Source of the DNA: Petunia secreta
Taxonomy: Eukaryota > Streptophyta > Magnoliopsida > Solanales > Solanaceae
Direction of reading: 5' to 3'
Assembly (NCBI GenBank): GCA_029990175.1
Contig: JARKIP010000194.1
Location: forward strand, 372,001-436,000
DNA length: 64,000 nt
Positions within the stretch are counted from its first letter, which is position 1; every line of letters starts with the position of its first letter. The notes beneath the pieces are model-generated. The model made no database searches, was not told the DNA's origin, and was given only the letters and a program-made list of their open reading frames with translations. Below are positions 46,225 to 58,466 of this stretch, piece by piece. A program made the position numbers and the translations under genes.

Positions 46225-49200
46225 ATGGAATCGGCAGGGCAATGGCTGGAAAAAGCATTACTAGAGCTGTGTAACAAAATAGAGAATGGTCTTGATTTAG
46301 ATGCTGAAATTATATCTGGGCTTGTCTCTTATTGCGACCTTGCTTCCCCCCTCGATGCTAAAGAGTATCTTGATGTAATCCCTTACTCCATCTAAAATTG
46401 TGTTATATTTATTTGGGGTTTCGTATTCAGTAGAAATTCCATGAATGAGGTTTAGGTACATAGTGTGTGTGGCGTGTTGTGATCCCAAATATTACACATG
46501 GATATCCTGATTGGTCATCCTGTGCAAATTGTTATGTTGTTTTGGTTTTGCCATGAACTTTTAATTTGTTTTAAAAGATATGAACAAAAATAGTTTCTGA
46601 CTTAATCAGTGTTATCGAATCCACACTGAAAGTAGGTGCAATGCGAGTTAGGTTTCCATTTTTGCAAAGAACAGAAACATGGTGTATTACAATTGGAGGC
46701 ATCAATGCACTGACTGTGTGTAACGTCTTAACAAAAACTAGTTAAATAACTGCTTCATTAGGTTAAATAACTCATGAGCTTTGTGTTTGAAGAATTCAGA
46801 GTTGGCACCAATCTGATTCAAATTAATCCAAGAAAAAGTATATTTCCGGTACACTGTTCAAGGTGCTGACTGTTCGTCTCAGCAAGGACCGTTGAGTTAA
46901 TGCTTTGTTAAGTTAATTACCATGGCTTGTGACTCAGAGTTGAAGATGTGGTACTATGTAATAAACTTGTTTGACATTGTTTTACTAGAAAGGGCCATTT
47001 GCGCAACAGTAAGACTTGCCACAGTGTCACCAGGAGGTCATGGTTTCAAACTGTGGAAACACCTCTTGCGGAAATGTACAGTCGATCCATTATGTGGTCT
47101 GGCTCTTTTTCAAGATCTGCTTATAGCAAGAGCTAGTGCACTGGGTTGCCTTTTATTGACATCAATTTACTTTAAATATTTCAGTATATTGAAGTCTTTC
47201 AATTCGTTTGCTCATATAATTCTTGTTCCTGTCTTAAGATACCTTTATCTTCTGTTGCGTATTGAATATGCCTGAGTAATAGCAACTATGCTCTCTTCTC
47301 AACATTTTGACATCCGTGAATATTTCTTTACTTGGCTGCTAAAGCCAAAAATCACTCGGATAATGTCCATTTTTCTTCATAGACATGTGATTAAACCATT
47401 TTAATCATTGATCTAATTGATGCTTAATGCTCATTGATAGTGTGTCTTTCTTGTATATATGTATTTAAGTCTTTTTGATATTTAGAGAGTTCGTAGAGCA
47501 ATGAAAGGGAATTTTGATGTGTCTTTCTACCATAGCATTCCCTTCCTCCAGTTGGAAAGTAAAAGACTACATTTTCATGTGCTATTTCAAAATGATCTTA
47601 ATCGGGATCTTGCTAACACCTCTCACACATTGGTACTTCTTGTTGGTTATTAACTTATCAAAAAGACAAAAGAAATTGTTATTGGTATCTAAATCAGATG
47701 TCATGTATCAGCTTGTGGTTTTTCATAATATCTTCTCTGCAGATGGCCATTCAATTAAGAGTGTTTGGTCTTATATATTCTTATAAGTGCCATTTGGCTG
47801 TCAACGGTTCATTTACTGACATTTTTTCTTTCTGTCACTTCTACAGAACATCATAGGTCAGGAAGCTGGAGGAAGTGTGACGGAGGAGTATTTGAGACGG
47901 AGAGGTCATTCAAATATATACCAGACTAGCCAAGGTACTTCTGCTTCCCAATTGCAAGCATATGTAAAGCCCCCTTCAGGTGATAGTCTGGCAGTTGGAA
48001 CTAAAAAGCAAGTGCGAGCACCGAAAGAAAGCAAATCTTCAAGTAAGCAGGAAAGTCAAAGCACAGCTGAGACGTCATATGGACGAAATGTACAAAGAGG
48101 AAGTCAGAAAAGCTCTACAGCAGCAGCAACTACATCTCAACCCCAGGCAAGTCAAAAAAGCTCTAGAAAGAAAAAATCTGACAAAGTTGTTTCGCTTGCT
48201 GAGGCTGCAAAAGGGTCCATTGTGTATCAAAAGGGGAAACCATGCTCATGCCAAGCCCGTCGACACAGGCTGATAAGCAATTGTTTATCTTGTGGAAAGA
48301 TAGTGTGTGAACAGGAAGGTGAAGGGCCATGCAACTTTTGTGGTTCACTAGTGCTGAAGGAAGGAAGTTCCTATGCTGGGTTAGAAGAAGGTCCTGTTCC
48401 AATTTCCGATGCTGAGGCAGCAGCTGAAGCCTATGCAAAGAGGCTAGTTGAATATGATCGGGATTCTGCAGCACGTACAACGGTTATCGATGACCAAAGT
48501 GACTACTATGAGATTGAGGGAAATAGCTGGTTGTCGAAGGAGGTATGCAGTTACTGTCTTAAGAATATTTCACTTTGCAAGACTTGGCTTTTACACGACG
48601 CCGACTTCTCTTTTGATCAAGGATGATACTGACTTCTGTTTGTGGTCTTTATTTCCCTGTTTAACAGGAGAAGGAACTTCTGACGAAGAAGAAAGAGGAG
48701 ATAGAAGAGGCTGAACGTGCCAAACGAAATAGAGTCATAATGACATTCGACCTCGTTGGTCGCAAGGTTGTTATCTCTAACATGGAGGATATTTTGTGCT
48801 CGCATCTTATTTCATATCTCTTTTGTCTTCCTCTTTTCTTTTATCTGTGTTATTTGTCTTAAGGCATGGAGGGAGGGACGGTGTTCATATCTTGGTTTTT
48901 GTGCATATTTTTAATCTTGCAGTGCCTGTCATCATGTCAAATTTGTGTATTCTTTTGGCTTTTGACGGTTGATTCCTGTGTTTTCGTTATGCAAATGTGC
49001 TGCAACATAGCTCTGCATTTATTACCATGTTGAAGGAAATTGGATATTCTGAAGTCCGGTCACAAGTGACATTGGAGTATTGATCAATTATTACTTGAGT
49101 TGGATTGCTGCTCATGCAATTTCCATCCATGTGCTCTTCAATAGTCTAGCACCACAACGATGTGCACATATCCTTTTTCCCGTTTTTGATTCTTTGGAAT

Positions 49201-49763
49201 TTTTAGTTGGGGAGGTATCGTCTATTCTTTCAGCATTAATATGTTCTTGTCTAAGGCACGAGCCCTGAGCTCTCTCTTCTTTTACTTAATTTTCTTTTTC
49301 TTGGTGGGTGGTCCTGTAACTGTTGTAATAACCTGAAGAATACCTGCTGGCTGGTTGCTTGGTGTGCATTGTTATATTTTAACTCTGTTTGATCTACACC
49401 CTGCAGGTTCTTTTAAATAAAGATGAGGACTCCGTAGAACTGCAGAATAGAATTCTTCTCAAACCACAAGAGGAAAAGGAAACGACGCGCATTAAACCTA
49501 ACCCTAACTTGAAGATACAACCTATCTTTGTGGATCCAGGTCCCCGGAAAACTCCCAAGGAGAAGAATATTAAGAAAGGCCCGAGTAATGGCTTGTGCCT
49601 GGAGATTACTGGTAGAGTGCAACATGACACCAATGAATTCTCTCGTTTGCTAGTAGATGGCAAGGTACATGGGTCATCAAGTAGTAACTCGTGGCAGGAG
49701 CCGTCGGTTAATAGGACAATCGGAACTTCAGATGACTCTGAATGTTCTTTAGATTACTATTGA
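46225..49763 (+). CDS. TRIP4/ASC-1-like C2HC5 zinc-finger protein (4 exons, 433 aa)
   Basis: Plant relative of activating signal cointegrator 1 (TRIP4). In animals and yeast this family works with the ASCC helicase complex in transcription coactivation and in splitting collided ribosomes (Rqt4). Exons 46225-46374, 47847-48542, 48668-48766 and 49407-49763 join in frame. The N-terminus MESAGQWLEKALLELCNK and SLVSYCDL-like segment form the small helical domain. A Ser/Gln-rich linker follows. The zinc finger is CSCQ, NCLSCGKIVC and GPCNFCG. Then come the LVEYDRDSAARTTVIDDQSD segment and a Lys/Glu coiled stretch (LLTKKKEEIEEAERAKRNR). The protein ends ECSLDYY. The ASCH domain of animal TRIP4 is absent, as I recall for the plant proteins. 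Located in nucleus and/or cytosol by inference. The role in plants is not established. Confidence 0.87.
46995..47157 (+). mobile_element. Au-type SINE in TRIP4-like intron 1
   Basis: Sequence starting gcgcaacagtaagacttgcc and including gtgtcaccaggaggtcatgg, a B-box-like ggtttcaaact at 47042-47052, ggaaacacctcttgcgg and ctagtgcactgggttgcc. This order matches the Au SINE consensus (tRNA-derived head with polymerase III boxes). It is diverged from consensus, so it is old. The 117-codon frame that crosses it (46922-47275) is a by-product. Confidence 0.75.
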
Positions 49764-50544
49764 GAATTATATAGCTGGGAAAGAAAGATTCTTCATCTCC
49801 ATACCTGCAAATATGCTGTCTCTAGAGATAATTACTCAAGATGGAAAAGAGATTTTTTGCCATTTTTCTGTGGAAGGGATTCAGAGTGTAGAAAGTACTA
49901 TGAACTTGATATTCTAATTTAAGTCCTTTTGATTTATCAAGAAAATATTATCTTCAAATGTTTGTTCGGGAGGAGGATTTGACGTGGGGTGAATTTTTTC
50001 CCTTTCTTTGTCATGGATGGATAAATATACTTGGGAGCTCCCAATATATACAAAGAAGATGCATCTTTTTATGACTTGAATTTTGTTTATTTCTTGCTTT
50101 ATTGGTAAGAGTCCTAGATCACATTTCAATATTTTGTTAATGTGTAGAAGTGATATCTGGTAACAAAAGTTACTCCCATAGTGTTTTGTAAGTAATATCT
50201 TCGACGATTGAAGAAGCCAAATAGTGGAAGATTTGTCCAAGAGAAAATTTTAAGCAAAACATTTCTTGTTTTGTTATTTTTTCATTTTGCAAACCTAAAA
50301 GTCTTTACACCAGTTATAATGTAATATATAGAAAAGATTCTACACTATTACTCAATCCGGTTCACTTTATTTGAAATTATAATCTTTTCTATTTGATTTA
50401 AAATATTTGATTTATTCAAAATTCAAGAAAGTATTAATAGATTTTTCTCCAAATTTACCCTTATTCAATGAAAGATCTTAATTCTTCCTTACATTTTTCT
50501 ATGGGAGAGATAAAGTTAATAATTTGTTCTATTAATGTTTCTAA

Positions 50545-50579
<35 letters not shown>

Positions 50580-51756
50580 AGTGTGAAAAGCCTTCAGAAA
50601 TCATTTAAGATGGTAAATAACAAAACCCCAGTTAATTGAAAACATAGGATGTACTATCTTGTAATGTCAGGTCAAATGTCGTATACTCCAAAAAAACATA
50701 AACATGAACATACGACTCTCAGAAACTAAAATCGTGTCGATTATGTCCGTACACTTGTCCCAATTCGTGCTCTGTTTCTTCTGAAGTTGAAAAAACGAAA
50801 CAACATCGTCCATCAAGTCAACAACTTAGTACTTTATTCTAAAACATCGAGCAATGCTCTGATCCTATATCATTTCAACCGGAAAAGTTTCCTTTTCTTC
50901 TCTGAGATCCGTAAGTTTCCTAATTTAAATACTTATATTCATCATACTCTCTGTTGGTTAAAATATATTGTTAACTCTAGCGGGTGCTTATTCATTTAAT
51001 TACACTTGTTACTTTTTTTATTTATCCATTACATTGAAATTAGTGGATGATGTAAAACGTGTGAAGTAGATATAGTACTAGTACTAAATGGCAACTACTT
51101 AAAATGCAAATCAAGCGCATCTACTCGTTTATTATTCGATGTTTACTTACTAGTACTATTAATTATGAATGTGCTTGCATAATTAGGTTAATGCTTAGCA
51201 AGGTTGAGGGAGTTAGAGGAAGCGTGACAGGTGCTCGTAATGATATGTTGTTTGGTTAAATTATGAGGCAATGATCTTCTATAAACGCCTCTATTCAATG
51301 ACACGATATGTATTGAGATTGGCGAGATGAAATAGGGCAGAAGGTGTTGGCTATGCGCAACTTGCATTTTATTCCGTATAGTGTAAACAAGAAAAGGGGC
51401 AGTGCCTATATATAAAAAGAAATAGAGGGAAGAGGGGTATGATAATTATGTAGTGGCAAGTGAGCTAATAATCTTTAACCATAACTGATAACACTTTTCA
51501 CCTTAAAATGGTGTGGAATTTGAAGCTTGTCCACTTAAAGGTGCACGTCTCTATTACGTTTATGTTAAATTAAGGAATGAGAAAACAAGATGAATACTGC
51601 AGGCATCTGAGATTCTGAGAATTACTGAATCCTGATCATATTTCTCATACGAAAATATGTTTGATGAAATGGAGTTAGTCGATAGATCCTCCATTTACAT
51701 CCTTAATTAATACTTTCCATGACTATTATCGAGCTTTATTTTCTTTCCTTGTTTCC
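49764..51756. other. Intergenic region with MITE-like start and T run
   Basis: The left end includes the 3-prime untranslated region of the TRIP4-like gene. A degenerate MITE-like start (ctcaatccggttcactttat) lies at about 50352. A T run of about 31 bases spans 50548-50578. The right end is the presumed promoter of the methyltransferase gene. No further gene recognised. Confidence 0.45.
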
Positions 51757-54700
51757 ATGTCATCTGAAATCCGGAATTCTAGTGACAGGTCAATCATGGC
51801 AATAAAAGGGAATCCAGGAGATAACAGAAACAGAGGCCCTGTATCAATATTTGTTGTAGTTGGACTTTGTTGTTTTTTCTATCTTATAGGAGCATGGCAA
51901 AGAAGTGGTTATGGGAAGGGAGACAGCATAGCTCTCCAGATCGCAAAGAAGGCAGAGGACTGTAGCATCCTCTCCAATCTGGAATATGAAACCCATCACG
52001 GTGATCAAAGAGGTGCTAGTGATGATGCCAAGCGGGAAATCAAGCAGTTTGAACCTTGTGGTGAGCAATATGTTGATTATACACCATGTCATGATCAAAT
52101 CCGAGCAATGACGTTTCCTAGAGAAAATATGAATTACAGAGAGAGACATTGTCCTCTAGAGGAAGAGAAGCTTCATTGTCTTATTCCAGCCCCAAAAGGA
52201 TATGTGACTCCTTTTCGGTGGCCAAAGAGTCGCGACTATGTACCTTTCGCAAATGCACCACATAAAAGTTTAACAGTGGAGAAGGCAGTGCAAAACTGGG
52301 TTCAATATGAAGGGGATGTATTTAGGTTTCCGGGTGGTGGAACTCAGTTCCCACGTGGGGCAGATGCTTATATTGACCAACTTGCTTCTGTGATCCCAAT
52401 GGACAATGGTACCGTTCGGACTGCATTGGATACCGGGTGTGGGGTGAGTAAAAGCTTGTTAAGGTGTTATTATCCATTTTCTGCCCTTCTTTACTATGAG
52501 TTTCCAAATTTACTCTTGCTGCAAATGATTTAGCTGCTGCTTTTTCTTTGCATTATTTAACTGCTGTTGTTCTCCTTTTGGATAAATGCTTTTCCTTTGT
52601 TAAGAACCATTTCCAGGAGAGTTGGAATTTTATTTGCATTATTACTTGGTTTCCTATTTTTTTGCAAGGTTAAGCTTTTACTTTTGTTGCTTTGCCATCA
52701 TAGTGATATATGTTTTTTGCTCAGTTCACTAGTTTTTAATATTTGATCAATGGCATATGGCGTCTTAGGTTGCAAGTTGGGGTGCATATCTTTTCAAGAA
52801 AAATGTTATAGCCATGTCATTTGCACCAAGAGACTCACATGAAGCTCAAGTCCAATTTGCTTTGGAAAGAGGTGTACCGGCAGTTATTGGTGTACTAGGA
52901 ACCATCAAGTTACCATTTCCATCAAGGGCCTTTGATATGGCTCATTGTTCACGTTGTTTGATTCCATGGGCTGCAAATGGTATGCATGTATTCTTCGTTT
53001 ATCATTCAAGGATCTTTTTTTGGGCATTTATGCAAACCACGGCAATACCAACTAGTTGGGACTAGGGCTTAGTAATTGTTGTTAGACTTGCATTAGATCC
53101 GGTCTAAGGTATTTGTGGAGTTCTTTTGTTTGGTGAGAGCAATGGGTATAGAGGATTCATATAGTTGACCCAACTCCTTTGTGATTGAGTCATATTAATT
53201 TAGCGATTGGTATGGTTAATTTACCTTAGCTTCGGTAGTGGGAGATATAAGAAAAATAATCAACCAGTTATTCCTCAAAAATAGATATGCTTAAAACAAG
53301 CTTTAATTAGGCATGTACTTCTTTTTATTTGTGATACATTTAGAAACCATTCTCTTGCACCAATTGCCAACCGAGCAGTGCAACCCAAGATCATCCTAGA
53401 TTGATTGTCCCTTTCCATTTTGGATTGCCAAAATAATGTCCACTTTAAACTTTCCAATGAAAGTTTTGTCCTAGCAAATCGACTTTCCATGTTTATACTT
53501 ATATGTGTATCTACATATACATGTACCGAGTCAAACACTTCTCTTAGTGTTGCATCTACATGCAAAGTATGTTTTTCCTTTTTCATTTTGGTGGTTTTCC
53601 CCTTGTGTTAGAGAAAGAATTTTAGGATTAAGAAACGTGTTTTTTGTTCCTAAAAGTGTTAATTAGATAGAAGATAGTGCAGTGGACGCCAATGAGGATC
53701 AGAAATCTACTGTGTTGGCAGTTTCTGTATTTTGGGATTCTTTAACTACACTCTTTCTTCAATTATTTATTATCTTTCTGATAAATTTCTGAACTACTCT
53801 ATTTAGGTGGATTGTATATGATGGAAGTGGACCGCGTGCTCAGGCCAGGGGGGTACTGGATACTCTCAGGTCCTCCCATCAACTGGCGGACTAATTATCA
53901 AGCATGGCAGCGTACTAAAGAGGATCTGGAGGAGGAACAAAGAAAGATTGAAGAGATAGCAGAACTTCTTTGCTGGGAAAAGAAGTACGAGAAAGGTGAG
54001 ATAGCTATATGGAGAAAACGAGCAAATAATGAGTACTGCACTGAACGAGATTCTCGTGTAACTCTATGTGAATCCTCGAATTCAGAAAATGTCTGGTAAA
54101 TTCTTGAACCTTATAACGTTATTTGTTCCAACATTTTAATAAATGCCCAGATAAATGAGGATTTCCTCTCCTTTGTCGTGTTATATGATGGATTCGCAAA
54201 GTTTTAACTGGCAAGTAACAATATAAGTTACGGAGGACTGCTTTTATGATTTCTGTCAGTCTCGATAGTTCAAATCTCTGCTCTTAAGATTTTGAGTGGT
54301 ATTGGTGCTTGATTGTATTGTGGTATGTTTAGAGGTAAAGGGGATACTAACTAACAGCTGAGTCCTCTAATAATATACTTATCGTTGTGTTGTGTTGCCG
54401 TGTTCCTTATCTTCATACTCTTCTTCTAGTAAGTGATCGTGAGATACCACAATGGTGTTTGGTAAATGGCCTGTTATGAAATATGCATCCAACAGTGCTT
54501 CATTAAACAGTACATTGCGTTTTGACCATCATGGGAATCAAAATATTATGCTTTATCTACGAGTTTTGTGATAAAGTTGTTGGCTTCCTTCTGATCATTT
54601 AAAAGAATATATTGCTATAGGTATAAGAAGATGGAGGCATGTGTAACCCCGTATCCAGAAACAACCAATTCAGATAAAGTTGCTGGTGGAGAGCTCAAGC

Positions 54701-57057
54701 CATTTCCGGAGAGACTTAGTGCTATTCCTCCAAGAATATCAAGTGGATCTGTTCCTGGAGTCTCTATTGAGTCATTCCAGGAGGACAACAAGTCATGGAA
54801 AAAGCATGTGAAGGCTTATAAGAGAGTTAACAAACTCCTTGACACTAGGAGGTACCGCAATATTCTAGATATGAATGCTGGCCTGGGAAGTTTTGCTGTG
54901 GCACTTGAATCTCCTAAGATGTGGGTTATGAATGTTATGCCAACTATAGCTGAAAGGGACACTCTTGGTGTACTATATGAACGAGGCTTGATTGGCATAT
55001 ACCATGACTGGTAAGTATGTGAAGCACTCTCATCTTTTCTCATTGCTCTCTAGCATCAGCTGCTCCTCTTTGTTAAATTTTCTGGAAAGTAAGCTAGACA
55101 GAATAAGTTCTTAAAAAGGTAGAAAAAGAATGTTCTGGAACAGTAATACGTTATAATTGGTTCCTTTCTTTGTCTTTTTATTTTCTTGGAGTTGCACGAC
55201 TACTTTCGCGTCTTATATGTTCCACTAGTTTCTCATTGAAACAAGGCCTAGTATCTTCCAGTTAATCCCTGTGTAATTGCATTTCCTCTTGATTTTATCA
55301 TTACCCATTGAGTAGTGCTGCTTCTTGATCGCCTAGTATATGAATGTTTCATTTGACAAATAGGAGGATGCATCTTCATTGCATGTACCATATAAACATA
55401 TAATTGGATTATGATAGGATATTCCCATAACCTGTTGAGCTCAGAATGGACAGAGCTCTACATTTTAAGGCCAGGTCACACTGATAAAAGCAGAACAAAG
55501 ATAACGAAACGTTGCTTAAAAAGTGGCTCACACAGTATATGATTGGAACCTGTTATTGCATGACAGTAGTCTGTACATTCCCTTTGTAGTGATTTTGAGA
55601 TGAGAAGAATATACCTGTGCAGTTTTCGTTCAGGAGTATGACAAAGGGTATGAGTCTGGTTTTACCTTCAATCATGACGGCTCTTAGTATTTTCCGTTCA
55701 TATCACATCAAGGATACTATTCCACTCCCCAGTTTGTATTATAGTCTGAGAGGACTTGTGTTTCAGTGTTTCCTGTTTGAGCTTGCATATACGTCAGAGG
55801 TAGGTTTGACCTTAGGGAGATTTTGCCTGATTTCTTGTCTTTGTGATGCTAAAATTGCAACAGTATGTGCCAACCTTTTCTCTGTGGTGCTGATTTTTTT
55901 TTATTAATGTTTTTCTTTCTCTAAGTTTTAAGGGTGGGGTAATGGAGGGGATTGGTATAATGTGAATTTGCTATCCTGCATTTTTCTTACCTTTCCTTGC
56001 TTTTTAAGTCTCCTATTGTTTATTTCATCTTCTTTCCGACTTTCAAATTCAGGTGTGAAGCCTTCTCTACCTACCCTCGGACATATGACCTTATTCATGC
56101 AAATGGGGTCTTCAGCTTATACAAGGACAAGTAAGTTCTTCAGACTCCACATGCTCTTTAGAAACTAGAACACATTAAAATAACTTGTGCCAATAATATG
56201 TCGTGGAGCCAACTCTAGGAAGCCAGAAATAACAGGGTGATTCAAAAAATACTACAGGTTTCTTTATATAAAGGATATTCAACAAGTTGCATGAATACGT
56301 AAAAAGACTTCCCTCTTTATGCTGTATAATTTCCGGGAAGGGATTCAATTGAACCCCCTTCACCATACATAGCTTCGCCACTCTATATATATATATATAT
56401 ATATAATAGGTAGATGATGCAACTATTTTATGAGAGTTTTTTTTTTTTTTGGTGGGGGTTTGGGGGGGGGGGGGGGGGGGTTGGTGGTCTCATATAGCTT
56501 CGCCACTGCCATATATATAGTAGGTAGATGATGCAACTTTTTTATGAGAAAATTTTTTTTGGGGTTTTGTGTGGGGTGGGGTTCCATATCTGTTAAGAAC
56601 TAGATCAATGTGTGACTGGGTAAAAGGATATGCATAATCCACAATTCCACATATATCAGGCATTGTCATTTGTTTCAGTAATCAGAATCTTGATAATAAA
56701 GTTTCAGCAATAAGAGTAATAAAGAACATCTATTCGACTCATGCATAGAGTTAGATCTTGTTAAACTTTCTTATTATCCACTATTTCTACCGCATCTGAG
56801 TTTCTTCAAGTATATTTGCATACAGGTGTACTGCTGAAGACATTCTACTAGAGATGGACAGAATTCTTAGACCAGAAGGTGCAGTTATATTCCGAGATCA
56901 TGCAGATATTATTGGCCAAGTAAGAAGAATTGCAGCTGGTATGAGGTGGAACACAAAAATGGTAGATGATGAGGACGGTCCTCTTATACCAGAAAAAGTA
57001 TTGTTTGCTGTGAAAAGATACTGGGTTGTTGGAGATAACAACTCAACTGTCTTATAA
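51757..57057 (+). CDS. Golgi PMT-family methyltransferase, PMT2-like (6 exons, 628 aa)
   Basis: Type II membrane protein of the plant-specific putative methyltransferase family, related to QUA2, thought to methylate cell-wall polysaccharides such as pectin in the Golgi. Exons 51757-52443, 52769-52979, 53807-54095, 54621-55010, 56053-56130 and 56826-57057 join in frame. A short basic cytosolic tail precedes one hydrophobic segment (SIFVVVGLCCFFYLIGAW). The first SAM-binding motif is ALDTGCGVASWGAYL, followed by MSFAPRDSHEAQVQFALERG. A second Rossmann-like motif, ILDMNAGLGSFAVAL, follows, and the end has MDRILRPEGAVIFRDHAD. Sequence is closest to PMT2/PMT14 in my memory. Two possible starts exist, at 51757 and 51796; the second (MAIKGNPGDNRNRGP) aligns better with relatives and would give 615 aa. 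Family catalytic activity is inferred, not shown for most members. Confidence 0.9.
56371..56590. repeat. 125-bp duplication with a 19-G run in methyltransferase intron 5
   Basis: The sequence agcttcgccact at 56371 recurs at 56496, each followed by a ta run, gtagatgatgcaact, ttttatgaga and a T run leading into G-rich sequence. In the first copy the G-rich part includes gggggtttg and 19 consecutive G at 56462-56480. It is in the intron, on the sense strand. Confidence 0.8.
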
Positions 57058-58466
57058 TGAATTGCATGTCAAGGAAGCTTATATCACAGATAGTTAGCGA
57101 TATGGTAACTTGGCCAGAGTTAGTATTATTCTTTCCCTGCGGGAGGTTAGAGTTGACAAGAAGAAGAAATCTCTGCTGTTTGTCATGGTAACCTTTTTAT
57201 TTCTTTTCTTTTTTTGCCTTTCGCTTTGTAGTGGCTGCAGGTAGGAAGAGTTTATAGATTTCTTATGCCTAGTTGGTTATTTGTTAAAGGGCTTCATTTC
57301 GATGTCTCTGTGTAGTTATTATTATCGATTTATCGTTGCTAATTCTTTTATTGATTTACTTTGCTATATACCATGTATAATAGCATTTCTTCAGAGATTC
57401 CAGCTGAGCAAGATGAATTGTTTATGGTTAGGAATCGATTTACTTTCTATTGTCCTATTCTTCAAGATTAACCCACTAATAATGTAATCTCGTCCTGCAG
57501 GTTACTTTTATCGTTGACTTTAGCCAAATGATTGTGAGTAAGATTTAGTTTAGTTTAGTTATTTTATATGTAACTGCAGTTATTCTACTAAATCTAATAG
57601 CTTTTCAAGCCTCTATGAGGATATAAAAAACTGAAAGATGTGGAACTCAAGAAATAGCGCTTAGATATGCAACAACCATCTCTCCATTTTATGTTGTTGT
57701 ACTGGGTAGTCCTACTAGGTATGTATCTGACAGAATTGTTGAAACAAAACCATGTACGCATTTATCAGTCTTTAAAACTATAATCCTTAAGGGGCAGTCG
57801 AATCATTGGACTGCTGAGTCCCTACCTCATTTGGATGAATGGTGGACCTTTGTCTTTGTTTTTGAGTTTTGTTTTGAGCCTCTTCTGATCTGCTGCCGCT
57901 TACCATATGTCCCCTTGCATTTATTATGTGTAATTAATATGCATTCTTCCTGTGGATGTAATGACTGACTAAAACTTCAAACTGTTAGGTATAGAATGGA
58001 AGATCTCTTTATTTGAAAGAACATCACAGCTACTACTGTAAAGTTTCTGTAAATTATCAATTTAGAAATTGGTAAGAGATTGCAAAGCTGTCAATATTAG
58101 GCTTCTTCAACATGTAGGATCCACCATCTTTAAGCTACCGCCACCTTCCCTAACCCAAAAACCATGTTATAAAGGAGTACATATTGAACCAAGAGAAAAC
58201 AAAACCTCTTCAACAAAGAGATCGTTCTTTTTACTTCTATGCTTATCCCTCCTCCTAAATAGTTTGACACCTTTGTGTAAGTTGCTCGCTGCTTTCTGTG
58301 AATCGGTCTGATCCTTAATTTTCTATCTCCAAGCTTGTAATGGAAATACACCCATACATCCCCAGATATTGATACGTAACAAGTCCTTTCAAACTATTGT
58401 TTCTGCTAGCTCAATATTTCTAACTTTTCATACAACAAAACAGTCAAAAAAGGAAAATTTGTCTCC
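57058..58466. other. Intergenic region between methyltransferase and PKS genes
   Basis: It includes the 3-prime untranslated region of the methyltransferase gene and the promoter of the PKS gene. No open frame with a recognised domain and no clear repeat. Confidence 0.45.

Noticed and set aside
46922..47275. 117-codon frame in the first intron of the TRIP4-like gene
   Set aside because: It is a translation of an Au-type SINE and its flanks.
54816..55043. Minus-strand frame over methyltransferase exon 4
   Set aside because: Shadow of a well-supported coding exon on the plus strand.
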